Part shown: positions 1 through 10,281 of the stretch, one piece after another
How the letters are laid out: every line of letters starts with the position of its first letter
How positions within the stretch are numbered: the stretch's first letter is position 1
NCBI GenBank assembly: GCA_963678675.1
Contig: OY783200.1
Span: 12,004,786-12,068,785 of the forward strand
DNA: 64,000 bases
Direction of reading: 5' to 3'
Source of the DNA: Xiphydria camelus
Taxonomy: Eukaryota; Arthropoda; Insecta; Hymenoptera; Xiphydriidae
Made by a program: the position numbers and the translations under genes
Notes under the pieces: model-generated
What the model was told of the DNA's origin: nothing
Database searches by the model: none
What the model saw: only the letters and a program-made list of their open reading frames with translations

Positions 1-173
1 TTATTTATCTAAGTGTAGCAAATCTCCCAGAGTTTTCAATTTAGTTTGCGAATTTCCCTGCGATTTCCAGATCGTTAAAAACCAACAAGCTTCCCATGAT
101 TTTCCAGTTCTATCACAACCCTACTAGTGTTAGGGCGACGTCCAGCAGATAGAACTACTTTGCGGGAGCTCAC

Positions 174-751
174 CGTGAAGAGTGAATTGAGTCCCCAAAC
201 GACGTCCTTCAGCTTCCGAGTCGGCGCCCATCCCAATCCGTCGATGCTGTTTTGCCTGAGCAAGGAGAGGCAAACATCTCCGTCTTCACTGATGTTAGGA
301 TGCCATAGCTTCGTCGTGCACTTGACCTTGGGTGGCTGTAAACAGAGCGATCGATGAATAAAATTGGGCCTCGCAAACGCAATTCAAAGTGAGCGCACAC
401 GCCTACCGCCATATTGTACTCTTCAGTAACGTAAATGTGAAAATGAAAGTGTCCACCGCTCCAGTAGCCCTCGTCAGGGACGACGGTCAACGTGAACTCG
501 TGCAGCCGATTAGGATCGTCGAACGCCGCTCTACAGGTATTCGGAAGTGTCTGTTCCATCTCCTGTACCTGAAAGAGAGAAGCGTTCATTGATGGGTTGG
601 CGATATGTTGTGTCGATGACACATGGCCGCCACCGCTCACCTCCTTAACGAGCAACTTATCCCTGACGGAAGCTCGCTTGTCCGAGTACTCTCTCGTTTT
701 GGCGTTCGTCATGTCTCCTTCCCTCTTCAATTTCTCTCGGAGAGTGATCAT
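174..751 (-). CDS. NEDD8-conjugating E2 enzyme, UBE2F type (3' end outside the window)
   Basis: Transfers NEDD8 from the NAE1-UBA3 E1 to cullins (family knowledge: UBE2F works with RBX2 on CUL5). Three coding exons on the minus strand, 641-751, 407-568 and 174-335, all phase 0 with GT/AG introns. Start at 751 gives the family's N-terminus [10 protein letters not shown], the E1-docking tail, then RDKLLVKE. The UBC fold follows: PDEGYWSGG, then YNMA|PPKVKC across intron 2, WHPNI (HPN, residues 103-105) and the catalytic cysteine C113 in [10 protein letters not shown], then [18 protein letters not shown]. About 145 residues are present against about 185 in the family; the last exon lies left of position 1. 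Each exon ends in a good donor (GTGAGC, GTAGGC, GTGAGC). The family assignment is firm. Confidence 0.9.
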
Positions 752-1038
752 AGCTCCTGGGGACGGTTGGGACTTCTGTTGACGCACCTGGAAACGTCGT
801 CGATGCAGGGCGAACCGCAGAGGATGTGGGAAGCTCGCTTACCTCTTTCTTTCATGAAATCGAAATACGATATGGGGGCAGGCTTAAAGTGCGTTCCTGA
901 CTATCGCACGCGTAGACCGGAACATTCGTCTCGTTGGAGGAATGCGGGGATGTTTTGAACGCACCTGTCAATGAGCGTTCCCGCTGGGACGCGTGCGAGG
1001 CGAGCGCTCGCGGGAAAAAGACGTGTCGTAAGTTCGCG

Positions 1039-1095
1039 ATGGATTACCTCGAGGTTACCAAGAACATTATAAATCTCGTTAATGCGGTACGGTCT
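1039..1095 (+). CDS. candidate first coding exon, divergent from the UBE2F-type gene
   Basis: An ATG at 1039 opens 19 codons (MDYLEVTKNIINLVNAVRS) that run in phase into a good donor, TCT|GTAAGT. It lies 287 bp upstream of the UBE2F-type start on the opposite strand, as expected for a divergent promoter. I found no matching downstream exon before the repeats begin at 1911, so the remainder is missing, far away or not real. The product is unrecognised. Confidence 0.3.
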
Positions 1096-1139
1096 GTAAG
1101 TATTTATCGCCGCATTATTTGCGGGTTATCGTTTTGACC

Positions 1140-1908
1140 GTTTTGCCAAACACTGTTGCGAGTGTGTTGGTAACTTGTCCAGAAAAAGGTCGATCGTTGC
1201 GCCATCGAGCGGGATTTTACTGAAGCTAGTCGTTAATAAGTCCGATGTTACGTCCTTAGCTTCCTCGGCGGACGTTGCGGCGCTGTGGTCCGTTGCTCCG
1301 CCAAAGCACTAACGTGCAACCTCGTCCGTAGATGTTCGGCGGGTGGAAAGGAAATAAAAAGGGTTTTCGACAATAAGAGAAAGAGAAACGTCTTTATTTA
1401 TTAGCTCGGAACGACTATTACTTGCCTCTATCTTAGCGTCTAGCTGCGACTCTGATTACCGAACTGGCTTTTAGACTACTGCTCGCAAGGAGAGAAGAAG
1501 AAAGACTACTCGGTCCGCTCCAGTTCTCTCCAGAGATTCGGAGTCTCCCACCCCTGCATTCTCACACTCTTTCATTCTTACAGCTTATTTCTATCTAAAA
1601 AATCATATAGGCGAGCGAGAAAGGGAGGGGCGGTTAATCCTCCGTTCCCACGACGCAGGAGAACAAGGGTCCCATTCGAATCAATCTGGGCCGTGTCGTC
1701 GTCACCTAGCTCGGGCATACTATTTGGGTTTCTCTCTAAGTCAGTTTAATGTCTTTCACACTTCGGGCATCTAAGATGCATTCCAGCGCCGAAGCGATAG
1801 CCCCTTCGACACTTGAGTGGGGTGATGCCAGCACGGCTATTCCCAGAAAGACCTCCCCTCTTCCGTCGCCGTCTCAAGTTAAGGGCTACTTAGCGATGCT
1901 CGCCTACG
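1140..1908. other. no gene seen
   Basis: No open frame with family similarity. A purine-rich run near 1370-1395 and a pyrimidine-rich stretch at 1500-1570 are the only compositional features. It may be a relic of an LTR element but I cannot show paired ends. Confidence 0.4.
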
Positions 1909-1910
1909 TA

Positions 1911-2226
1911 CCGTATGTCCGCGATCATTTGAACCATAGGAAAATTGCGAGTTTTGCATGAGCACCCCTTTGGGTCTCCTTGTCCAATAGAATCACCGGA
2001 GAAGCGTGAATGCGCATGCGTAGTCATCCGCGAGTGTGGCGTCGTCAGCAAGTTCAGATCGGTTATCGAAATAATCGATCTGAACTTGCTGACGACGCCA
2101 CACTCGCGGATGACTACGCATGCGCATTCACGCTTCTCCGGTGATTCTATTGGACGAGGAGACCCAAAGGGGTGCTCATGCAAAACTCGCAATTTTCCTA
2201 TGGTTCAAATGATCGCGGACATACGG
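1911..2226. mobile_element. palindromic TA-flanked element, family A (core 1), copy A1
   Basis: Begins CCGTATGTCCGCGATC and ends in its reverse complement, with TA on both sides (1909-1910, 2227-2228). The whole 316 bp is one hairpin: two arms of about 150 bp around a loop with GATCTGAACTTGCTGACG. Both strands therefore read as the same spurious protein. TA flanks and short inverted ends are typical of Tc1/mariner-type MITEs; no transposase is present. Confidence 0.85.
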
Positions 2227-2390
2227 TATGTCCGCGATCAAAGAGCCCATAGCAAAATTGCGAGTTTTGCATGAGCATCTCTGTGGGTCTCCTCGTCCAA
2301 TAGAATCACCGGAGAAGCGTGAATGCGCATGCGTAGTCATCCGCGAGTGCAGTTCGACGTCGATTTTGATTCTCGCATCTCGAAATGTTA
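2227..2390. mobile_element. half element of family A (core 2), copy A2
   Basis: One arm only: TGTCCGCGATCAAAGAGCCC through GTGCAGTTCGACGTCGA to the loop, then homology stops at about 2390. It abuts A1 through a shared TA. The missing second arm marks it as truncated. Confidence 0.75.
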
Positions 2391-2447
2391 CGTTTTTTCA
2401 TGTTACCTTTATTGTCAGCGGAGGTCAAATTTAGGTCAAGTAAAGTT

Positions 2448-3075
2448 CGACTTTTTGAACACCCTGTATAAGATTTACTAACTCAGAAACCTTCGGGGAT
2501 ATGCGTCCAACTGTTCCCCAAATTTTCATCGCAATCGGATGAACGGTTTAGGAAGCCATAATAATCATCCGTACCGGTACTTTTTGAACACCCTGTATAA
2601 GATTTACTAAGAAACCTTCGCGGGCATGCGTCCAACCATTTCCCAACTTTTCATCGCAATCGGATGAACGGTTTAGGAAGGCATAATAATCATCAGTATC
2701 GGTACTTTTTGAACACCTTTTATAAGATTTACTAACTCAGAAACCTTCGCGGGCATGCGTCTAACCATTCCCCAAAGTTTTATCGCAATTGGATGAACGG
2801 TTTAGGAAGGCATAATAATCATCCGTACCGGTACTTTTTGAACACCCTGTATAAGATTTACTAACTCAAACCTTCGCGGATATGCGTCCAACTGTTCCCC
2901 AAATTTTCATCGCAATCGGATGAACGGTTTAGGAAGGCATAATAATCATCAGTACCGGTACTTTTTGAACACCTTTTATAAGATTTACTAACTCAGAAAC
3001 CTTCGCGAGCATGCGTCCAACCATTCCCCAAAGTTTAATCGCAATCGGATGAACGGTTTAGGAAGGCATTTGATA
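2448..3075. repeat. tandem array, five units of about 125-130 bp
   Basis: The phrase CTTTTTGAACACC recurs at about 2450, 2579, 2705, 2834 and 2960, each time followed by TATAAGATTTACTAA, a variable GCATGCGTC block and GGATGAACGGTTTAGGA. Units differ by scattered substitutions and small indels. It is a minisatellite; no coding role is visible. Confidence 0.85.
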
Positions 3076-3464
3076 TTACCTTAAAGGTCACGGTCAAGGT
3101 CAAATCCAATACGACCACTGGGTAGCCAAGGGAAAATCCTTCAAGTTTTGTATTAAACATTTTTCTCTAAAATGTTTTCCCGTTGAGATAATCCAGCTTG
3201 CGCGAATAGTATGCGCAGTAGCGCCACACACACACTGACGCAGTCACATCTACATGGCTTACGTCTGACGCTCAATTTCCCAGGAAGGTCCTACCGCAGA
3301 GCCATAGCATAGATGTTTACACATCAAAAAACTTATTTAACAATGTTTTTTTCCACATACATACGTTTGACATGTTTCAAGGTAATGCGTAATTATGTTA
3401 ACTCACCAGCATCAATAATCACTTGGCATCTCCGAGGCATACTATCCACCAAATTTTCGGCGTA

Positions 3465-3766
3465 CCATATATCCGCGATCAAAAAGCCCATAGCAAAATT
3501 GCGAGTTTTGCATGAGCACCTCTGTGGGTCTCCTCGTCCAATAGAATCACCGGAGAAGCGTGAATGCGCATGCGTAGTCATCCGCGAGTGCAGTTCGACT
3601 TCGATTTCGAGATGCGAGAATCGAAATCGAAGTCGAACTGCACTCGCGGATGACTACGCATGCGCATTCACGCTTCTCCGGTGATTCTATTGGACGAGGA
3701 GACCCACAGAGGTGTTCATGCAAAACTCGCAATTTTGCTATGGGCTCTTTGATCGCGGACATATGG
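3465..3766. mobile_element. palindromic TA-flanked element, family A (core 2), copy A3
   Basis: Starts CCATATATCCGCGATC, ends GATCGCGGACATATGG, flanked by TA at 3463-3464 and 3767-3768. Its loop is of the TTCGACTTCGATTTCGAG type. Inserted at the apex of C1; its right TA is also the left TA of A4. Confidence 0.85.
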
Positions 3767-3768
3767 TA

Positions 3769-4084
3769 CCGTATGTCCGCGATCATTTGAACCATAGGAA
3801 AATTGCGAGTTTTGCATGAGCACCCCTTTGGGTCTCCTCGTCCAATAGAATCACCGGAGAAGCGTGAATGCGCATGCGTAGTCATCCGCGAGTGTGGCGT
3901 CGTCAGCAAGTTCAGATCGGTTATCGAAATAATCGATCTGAACTTGCTGACGTCGCCACACTCGCGGATGACTACGCATGCGCATTCACGCTTCTCCGGT
4001 GATTCTATTGGACGAGGAGACCCAAAGGGGTGCTCATGCAAAACTCGCAATTTTTCTATGGTTCAAATGATCGCGGACATACGG
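3769..4084. mobile_element. palindromic TA-flanked element, family A (core 1), copy A4
   Basis: A 316-bp full copy, same arms and loop as A1, sharing single TA dinucleotides with A3 on its left and element E on its right (4085-4086). Confidence 0.85.
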
Positions 4085-4086
4085 TA

Positions 4087-4438
4087 TTCGCGGGGAAGTG
4101 CCTTCCAAATGCGTTGAATTTCTCAGGATAGCTGCTTCACAGTGAAGACACGTTTTCCTCGAAGCTTCTGCTTGATGTATGTTTCCTGAGAAATTCGACG
4201 CATTTGGAAGGTACACCCGCGGCCACGGTATCTGTCGCTGGTGACTTTTTTTAAACGTTATTTTTTAACGTACTAACCAATCAACAATTAATTCTCATGC
4301 GGTCATTAGCTACGGTGGCGTCTACTCTCGTTATGAAAGCATGAGGATTATTAATCATTGGTTAGTACGTCTAAAAATAACATTTAAAAAAAGTCACCAG
4401 TGACAGATACCGTGGCCGCGGGTGTACTTCCCCGCGAA
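4087..4438. mobile_element. TA-flanked inverted-repeat element E
   Basis: Ends TTCGCGGGGAAG and CTTCCCCGCGAA; TA at 4085-4086 and 4439-4440. Inner arms CCTTCCAAATGCG and CGCATTTGGAAGG pair. MITE B1 sits in the right arm. After E the C1 sequence resumes with CGCCGAAAATTT, the complement of what precedes A3. Confidence 0.75.
4214..4424. mobile_element. MITE family B, copy B1
   Basis: About 211 bp, flanked by TA. Inverted ends CACCCG...GTCGCTGGTGACTTTTTTTA, inner arms with TAACCAATCA and a CTACGGTGGCGTC loop. Same family as the copies at 4561, 5467, 14871 and 16081. Confidence 0.85.
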
Positions 4439-5349
4439 TACGCCGAAAATTTAATGGATAGTATGCCTCAGAGATGCCAAGCGATTATTGATGCTGGTGG
4501 GTGATTGAACTCATTATTAATATAATTGCGCATTGCCTCGGAATATGTTAAATGTATGTACACACGGGCTCACGGAATCTGTCGCTGGTGACTTTTTTTA
4601 AATGTTATTTTTAAACGTACTAACCAATGATTAATCAATCCTCGTGCTTTCATTAACGAGAGTAGACGTCACCGTAGCTAATGAGGGCATGAGAATTAAT
4701 TGTTCCCCAGGTAGCACACTGACGTTAGAATAACGTCTCAGACGTCATTTTTTGGTCAGTATAGGGTTTCAGACGTCAGTTGTCGTAATATTAACGTCGC
4801 AGGGACGTCATATTTACGACGTACTTTGGACGTCAAAATTCAACGTCTTTTTGACGGAACTTTTCCGTCATTTTTAATGACGAACAAGACTTAGAAAAAT
4901 TTCCGTCTCCTGCATATATAGGGACTTTAAAATTTATTTGTGAATAAATGGACAAAAATTGTAATTTGTTCAATTATTAAATCAATAAATTATTTCATTT
5001 AGTCTCCAGAGTATGTTGAGCAAGTTATAAACTATACTGTTTATTAAAAAGCACAGATTATTAAAGTAAATGAAAGACAATTAATGTAGGATGAATAAAC
5101 ATTCATATAATTATTTATTTATTTATATTTATTTATTATTTATTTCTTGCATAGACGCAAATTGATATTAGTATCAATTTGCGTCTATGCAAGAATATTT
5201 ATCAAAAGACAATCATAAATTAGGAAAATGTTGAGAAAAGAATAATACAATTATAAAATCTTATTTTTTCACGCTCTTTCGTATTGAAAAGTAATATACA
5301 TTTATTCATCAAACTTTATATGATCACTAATACATAGTAATAGTATTCT

Positions 5350-5458
5350 TAACCACAGGAGCGTGCAGCAGATGAGGACTCGAGGACACCGACCGATCAA
5401 CGAAGTTAAGCAGCAAAAAGTGCGGACACTAGCTGGATGGGTGACCGCTCACGATGAA
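5350..5458 (+). ncRNA. 5S rRNA-derived segment (SINE-like head or 5S pseudogene)
   Basis: Contains CACCGACCGATCAACGAAGT followed by TAAGCAG, and downstream TGGATGGGTGACCGCTC. These match the conserved core of eukaryotic 5S rRNA, including the internal control region used by TFIIIA and Pol III. The 5' third is diverged and the molecule's 3' closing stem is absent, so it is not a working 5S gene. It could be the head of a 5S-derived (SINE3-like) SINE. Confidence 0.7.
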
Positions 5459-5466
5459 AAGATATA

Positions 5467-5680
5467 CACTCGGTGTCTCGGATTCTGTCGCTGGTGACTT
5501 TTTTTAAATGTTATTTTTAAACGTACTAACCAATGGATTAATCAATTCTCATGCTTTTATTAACGAGAGTAGACACTACCGTAGCTAATGAGGGCATGAG
5601 AATTAATTGTTCATTGGTTAGTACGTTTAAAAATAACATTAAAAAAAAGTCACCAGCGACATAATCCAAGACGCCGGGTG
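5467..5680. mobile_element. MITE family B, copy B3, nested in element F
   Basis: Flanked by TA (5465-5466, 5681-5682). Ends CACTCGG and CCGGGTG with the GTCGCTGGTGACTTTTTTTA block. It lies directly after the 5S-like segment. Confidence 0.85.
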
Positions 5681-6302
5681 TACGTCAGACCTAACATTTT
5701 AGAACCGTCATTTTTTTCGTCTTCACAACGTACGGTAGAACGTAATTATTACGTGATTTGCCTGACGTCGTGTGGATGTGCAATTAAGCCGTCTTGGCGA
5801 CGTTAAAATGACGTCATATTTTCGTCATCTGACGTCAGAACTGACCTTCAAAAAACGTCATTTCTACGTTAGTGTGCTACCTGGGTCACTGGTTAGTACG
5901 TTTAAAAATAAGGTTTAAAAAAAGTCACCAGCGACAGATTTCGTGAGCACGGGTGTATGTGGAAAAAACATTGTTGAATACATTTTTTATGAATAACGCT
6001 GTACACGTTCTTACTTAACTTACTGTATATCACCTATATATCTTATCAGAATACTGTAGCAATGGATTAATGCAATTTTTAACTGCATTAATCCACTTTA
6101 CACGTTTGTGTGATTCTTCCATGGCAAGTGAACACTATTTGTAGGAAAGGAATAGAATTTTACTGATGGATTAATACTTCGTACACGATCTGGTGTATTT
6201 GAGCAACCTTTGATGCAACAGGTTTTTTCGAGGATGGCATTTTACAAAAAAGTATTGAATTTTAATTAATAAGAAGGAATTTCACTGTAACTGCCCTTTA
6301 CA

Positions 6303-6452
6303 GTGGGTTCAGATGGGTGCGGAAGGCTTGCGGAATGCGGAATGCGGAAACAACGTTAGCCAATCAGCTCTTCCGCGTGCGTACTGCCTGCCAATCCGCA
6401 CCGATCCGCATGCCGCACTCCGCTTGCTTTCCGCATCACTCTGAATCCCGCT
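6303..6452. repeat. inverted-repeat element, TGCGGAA-rich
   Basis: GGGTTCAGATGGGTGCGGAA on the left pairs imperfectly with TTCCGCATCACTCTGAATCCC on the right. GCGGAATGCGG and CCGCATGCCGCAC recur inside. A hAT-like MITE is possible from the CAGTGGG start, but no target duplication is visible. Confidence 0.5.
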
Positions 6453-6546
6453 TTATGCGTTTGTTAAATTCCTCCCCATTACTTTACACAACAGCTTTCA
6501 GATGGCGCCCTATTCGCCTTGCACGGTCCCTATTCCACTTTGTAAA

Positions 6547-6721
6547 GGCCATTACACACAAAATTCCGTAAGGCCGTAAGACGTAAGCGTAAGCGAATAA
6601 ACCAATCAGGATCAAGTATTCCATTGTCCGTTACCCCACCACAACGGAATACTTGATCCTGATTGGTCTATTCGCTTACGCTTACGTCTTACGGCCTTAC
6701 GGGATTTTGTGTGTGATGGTC
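6547..6721. mobile_element. palindromic MITE, family D (copy D1)
   Basis: Arms run from GGCCATTACACACAAAATTCC through AAGACGTAAGCGTAAGCGAA to a core hairpin with AATCAGGATCAAGTATTCC and GGAATACTTGATCCTGATT. The right arm mirrors it and ends GTGTGATGGTC. A near-identical copy lies at 20705-20879. Confidence 0.8.
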
Positions 6722-6950
6722 TTAAGGACGCGTACCCGTCACCCGCCATACTTTCTCGTCTGCTAGGTTTTTATGCCCTAGGGAACTTCTCTCGCGATAT
6801 TGACGTCTGCCGGCGATAGACAGAGCCAATCGTTCGTCGTCTTTGCGTCTCCGACCAATAGCGTACAGCCTACAGTCTACAAAACGCTACGTGCCATATC
6901 GTCCTATGTCAACAACATACGTGGAGACCCTGTATAAAGTAGTTCATACG
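6722..6950. repeat. fragment of element family L
   Basis: From GACGCGTACCCGTCACCCGCC to CATACGTGGAGACCCTGTA this matches 28596-28772 plus 31098-31130, where the same sequence is interrupted by palindrome K at the TA in GTGCCATA. It serves as the empty-site reference for K. Confidence 0.65.
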
Positions 6951-7016
6951 GTTCATACCTAGAGAGATTATTGGCGACAAATAATGCGACGATAAACTGT
7001 AATTGCGAATTTCGCC

Positions 7017-8555
7017 ATGTTCTCAGCGCTTTCGAGGTAATCTTGCGGAGATTGAATTAAGATATATCGTTTCCTCGTTAGATAGTTTCCTGTATTTCAC
7101 CAACCTAACCTAAAATTCTCCCAAAGAAAGAAGGATGTTAAGGTTTCCTTTGCGCACTATCCAACGTGTACAACTTCTCATAAGTATTTCTTCAAGTTTA
7201 GAATCAAAGTCCACTCTGATTTTACTTCGCAGGTTGTCGCTGTCCCGTCAGCCTACCTTGGCGAGGAGTATCTCCACTGCGACAGGCCCGCTTTACTTCC
7301 GAATAACGAATACTCTCCTGTAAGTAATCGCTACCATTCGTACTCTGCAAAATGTACTCTAAAGAGAGCACTGATGATTAAATTACGACCTATAGCGGCG
7401 AACCGTTAAAGAAAAAGAAGAGGATGGATCCGGCTGTGATTAGGCAGAGGGAGGAGAGGAAGAAGAGAAAGCTCGAGAAGCAGATTCGGCGCCTCGAGAA
7501 GAGTGCCAGGCAGTTGAAACCCATCGAAGAGGTTCAACCGGCTTTCAAACTGATAGACCAGAAAGAGTGAGCACAAGTCCCACATAGATGCTAGGAATCT
7601 CTCACATGCAAACACGCTTTTGCAGAGAGTCGTTATTGACTTCCATTCATGCGCTTTTTTCCCTAGGAGGAGAACGCGGCAGCTTCCTCCATTAGCTTTC
7701 GAAGTAGAAGAGCAAAGAGAGCTACTGTTCAAGGACTGGGCCAGATATAAGCAGAAGGAACACCTGACGGACTTGCAAATGGTGGACACTGTGTTGCACT
7801 CCCAGCAGAAGGCTCTCGATGAACTGAGAGCCGAGTCCGAGGAGCTGTATCAAGCTGCGATTCAGGTATATATGCATTAGCCATGTACGTCACGGTACTA
7901 GCGCTAAAATTTCCATGCCATGTTGACCAGTAGTTAGGGAATTCTGGCATAGTCGGGGAATTTTGGAATTGACAGGGAATTATGTGGGGTCAGGGAAAAG
8001 TCAGGGTGAAAATAAAGAATTTTCTGGAATTTTTTGAAAATACTCAAATCTCAAAAGTAGCTAGATTTCTAGTCTGTTAACATTTTTTTAAATTTATATA
8101 GAAATCTAAAAAAAGTGTTATATATGTGTATATATATGTATCTAAGTTCTTTCTTGTCCTAATAAAAGCCATTAAATATTAATATGATTTGTCAAAATTG
8201 GATTATTTCAATGCTTATTTCTCAGTTTTTATAACTCGTTCTATGAATATTAGTTAATTGGTTCATTTGACGAAAAATGATCGATGCGTAACAGTTTATA
8301 CTAGATCTATAGCCATAATGTAGTCAGGGAAATTTGGTTATTTCAGACTGAAAAACCTGGAAAAGTCAGAGAATTTCTTTTTCACATTTTGCTAGACATC
8401 GTGCCTGCGGGGCAGAGGACTGACCCATGAAATCTCTGTTGCAGTGCGACGACGGGATCGTGCCGTATACTGCGAACGGTCCAGCGGCGACACCGGCGAT
8501 AGAAGATTACTACCCTCCGGACGGCCAGTATCTGGACGTCTCGCGAAAGTGGTAA
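7017..8555 (+). CDS. mRpL40: mitochondrial ribosomal protein mL40 (MRPL40)
   Basis: Component of the mitochondrial large ribosomal subunit. Five exons: 7017-7036, 7233-7319, 7396-7566, 7667-7865, 8445-8555, with phase-compatible GT/AG introns, 195 aa, close to the insect family length. The start at 7017 gives MFSALSRLSLSRQPTLARSI, an Arg/Ser-rich amphipathic leader typical of matrix import. Then come GEPLKKKKRMDP, a basic helix KKRKLEKQIRRLEKSARQL, KPIEEVQPAFKLIDQKE, the core LLFKDWARYKQKEHL and SQQKALDELRAESEELYQAA, and a C-terminal IEDYYPPDGQYLDVSRKW. An AATAAA lies near 8604. An in-frame ATG-less opening further down at 7135 also reads through but lacks the leader and is intronic here. Confidence 0.92.
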
Positions 8556-8768
8556 AAGTAGGGTAAAATTGAATGTAAACGATCGAGGAGAAACGTAGGT
8601 TCCCGAATAAAGCACACGTCTTTGTTAATAAAAGGCTTTTATTAATGACGACGCGTTTTTTTTTTCACAAAGATTCTGGAATCGGCATTTTATTGGTATA
8701 GCGCTCGCGCTATCTGCGATAACACTGGTCAATGCTAAAAGTGTTTCTGGCGTAAGATTAGTCAATTA

Positions 8769-9676
8769 GGGTAGGTGGGAGTAAAGCCCCGCACGGGGCA
8801 AAGTCACGCACCGGTTATTTGAATAGCCCGGGAACGATCCCAAAGCTGTCCGCCAGGCGGCAGGTCGGTCTTGATAGTGTCTAGTGTGCTACGAAAATTG
8901 ACGGCAGCAGGTCAGCTGTGAGTTGATAAAATGAGGTTAGTATATTTCTTGTTATTTTGATGTAGCAATCATATTAATCCACTACAATAATTTTCGCATG
9001 TGATTACGATTTCTATAAAGACCGAATGCTCAGTTAATAATATGGCTTTTGAACTTTATTTCTATATGCTTTAATTTCGTTTCACTTTGTTTATAAAAAT
9101 CGGAAGAATGATTGGTATTAAATGATACCAAATGAGGCAAAACCCCGCAGCCCTTCTAAGGCAAAGCCCCGCATGCCTCAGAGGCCCCAAACAAATGAAG
9201 AGCCCTTCATTGCTGAGAAAGATATTATTTTAAGATTGTCAAAACCTATGATGATGACTCCGCTAGGTTTCAAAATGTGATCACCTTCACAGAGGATTTG
9301 AGTACTTTTAGCATCTATTAATTTGTTTTTGTTTTTTTTAGCAATAAAATATTATGTTCCTCTATTTCTAAGAGGACAGAATATTAACAAATGTTAATAT
9401 AAATGTATTTGTAAAAAAGTTTTTTTTGTCCTCTTCAATCAGCATTCTAGTGTTGCGGGGCTTTGCCCCATTTGGTGGGGCAAAGCCCCGCAAATTTTAT
9501 TTGTTTTAGATGTTTAATTTTATAGTAACTAACAGTCGGACACCACAGGAGTTGCAACCAGGTTATAGATAACATCCCTACCTAAGACTTTCACCATATA
9601 CTAACAAAAAATACACCCTCCATTTCAAACAATCCTGTAAAAAATAGAAATTGCGGGGCTTTGCCCCCACCTACCC
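8769..9676. mobile_element. TA-flanked element with GCGGGGCTTTGCCCC repeats
   Basis: Ends GGGTAGGTGGG and CCCACCTACCC with TA on both sides (8767-8768, 9677-9678). Variants of GGGGCAAAGCCCCGC occur near both ends and in the interior (about 8785, 9130, 9165, 9455, 9475, 9650). 908 bp, no coding capacity seen. Confidence 0.75.
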
Positions 9677-10281
9677 TATGCTTAATTTAAATATGAGAAA
9701 AATTATTAGAACATTAAAAATTCTTTAGTTAACTCTAGGTCCCAAGATATACAGGATGCGGTTTTTAAATTGAGACACGTAAATATCTACCAAGTAAAGC
9801 ATTTTTGAAAGAAATGTTTCTAGTACAAATTTTTTTGCTTTAAAGGATGAGAGTGGTATTTTCTGTTTCATATAATGATCATTTTCAGGGACATTTCAAG
9901 GTCAAGGTTTCTTTTAGAAAGAGACAATTTTTGTCTGAAACCTTTTTTTACATGACGCCACATTTTTTAAATATATCGATTTTTAACACGTCCCTGTGCC
10001 TCGAAAACTAGAGCTAATAAAAAAATGGATTCATATTAGTTTGTCTCAGCTCAAAATGGGTAAAGCTATTTTTCCTCACTCACACACATGCCCATTTTGA
10101 GGCCTTTTCCAGCTTATTTTTAGACCGTAAGATATCGTTTTTCCCGCGTGACATCGACCGAGAGTCCGCAGGCTGTTAAAAGATTGCTTAGTCGGACGTG
10201 GGTCCTTTTTCCAAACTGATAAACGCAACGTGAAATGAGCCGTGTATACTTCTGTTTGTTTTGTTTTGAGAAATGGGAATG
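9677..10281. other. no gene seen
   Basis: AT-rich sequence with the common insect repeat phrase TTTCAAGGTCAAGG near 9893. No supported gene or paired repeat ends. Confidence 0.4.

Larger units (their letters stand above)
4706..5885. mobile_element. CCCAG-type element F, 1180 bp
   Basis: Begins CCCAGGTAGCACACTGACGT and ends GTGTGCTACCTGGG. Comparison with the uninterrupted B copy at 16081 shows a 2-bp direct repeat, TC. Both subterminal regions are crowded with GACGTC/ACGTCA motifs in opposite orientation. The interior is AT-rich with a short palindrome near 5150-5195, a 5S-like segment and MITE B3. No transposase frame. Confidence 0.75.
4561..5954. mobile_element. MITE family B, copy B2, split by element F
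   Basis: Left part 4561-4705 and right part 5886-5954 join to a normal B copy; TA at 4559-4560 and 5955-5956. The break lies in GTTC|ACTGG, with TC repeated on both sides of the 1180-bp insert. Confidence 0.85.
3322..6014. mobile_element. palindromic element of family C (copy C1), host of a nested stack
   Basis: Two arms homologous to the intact 294-bp copies at 56919-57212 and 57741-58034. The left arm spans about 3322-3462 (its outermost end is lost). The right arm is 4441-4558 plus 5957-6014, ending CGTTCTTAC. The centre is interrupted at a TA by A3, A4 and E, and the right arm is interrupted by B2. The arms are diverged, consistent with an old insertion. Confidence 0.75.

Noticed and set aside
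2448..3075. CRISPR-like array of regular repeats
   Set aside because: The repeated unit is the whole 125-130 bp without unique spacers, and the genome is eukaryotic. It is a tandem minisatellite.
1890..4050. Several open frames encoding a recurrent peptide of the MRVLHEHPFGSP type on both strands (also near 20000, 31100 and 61700)
   Set aside because: They are translations of family A palindromes; the same peptide reads from either strand because the arms are inverted copies. No sign of selection or splice structure.
7135..7323. A 62-residue frame as the start of the mL40 gene
   Set aside because: It runs through the first intron. The spliced start at 7017 gives a proper mitochondrial leader and correct phase into 7233.
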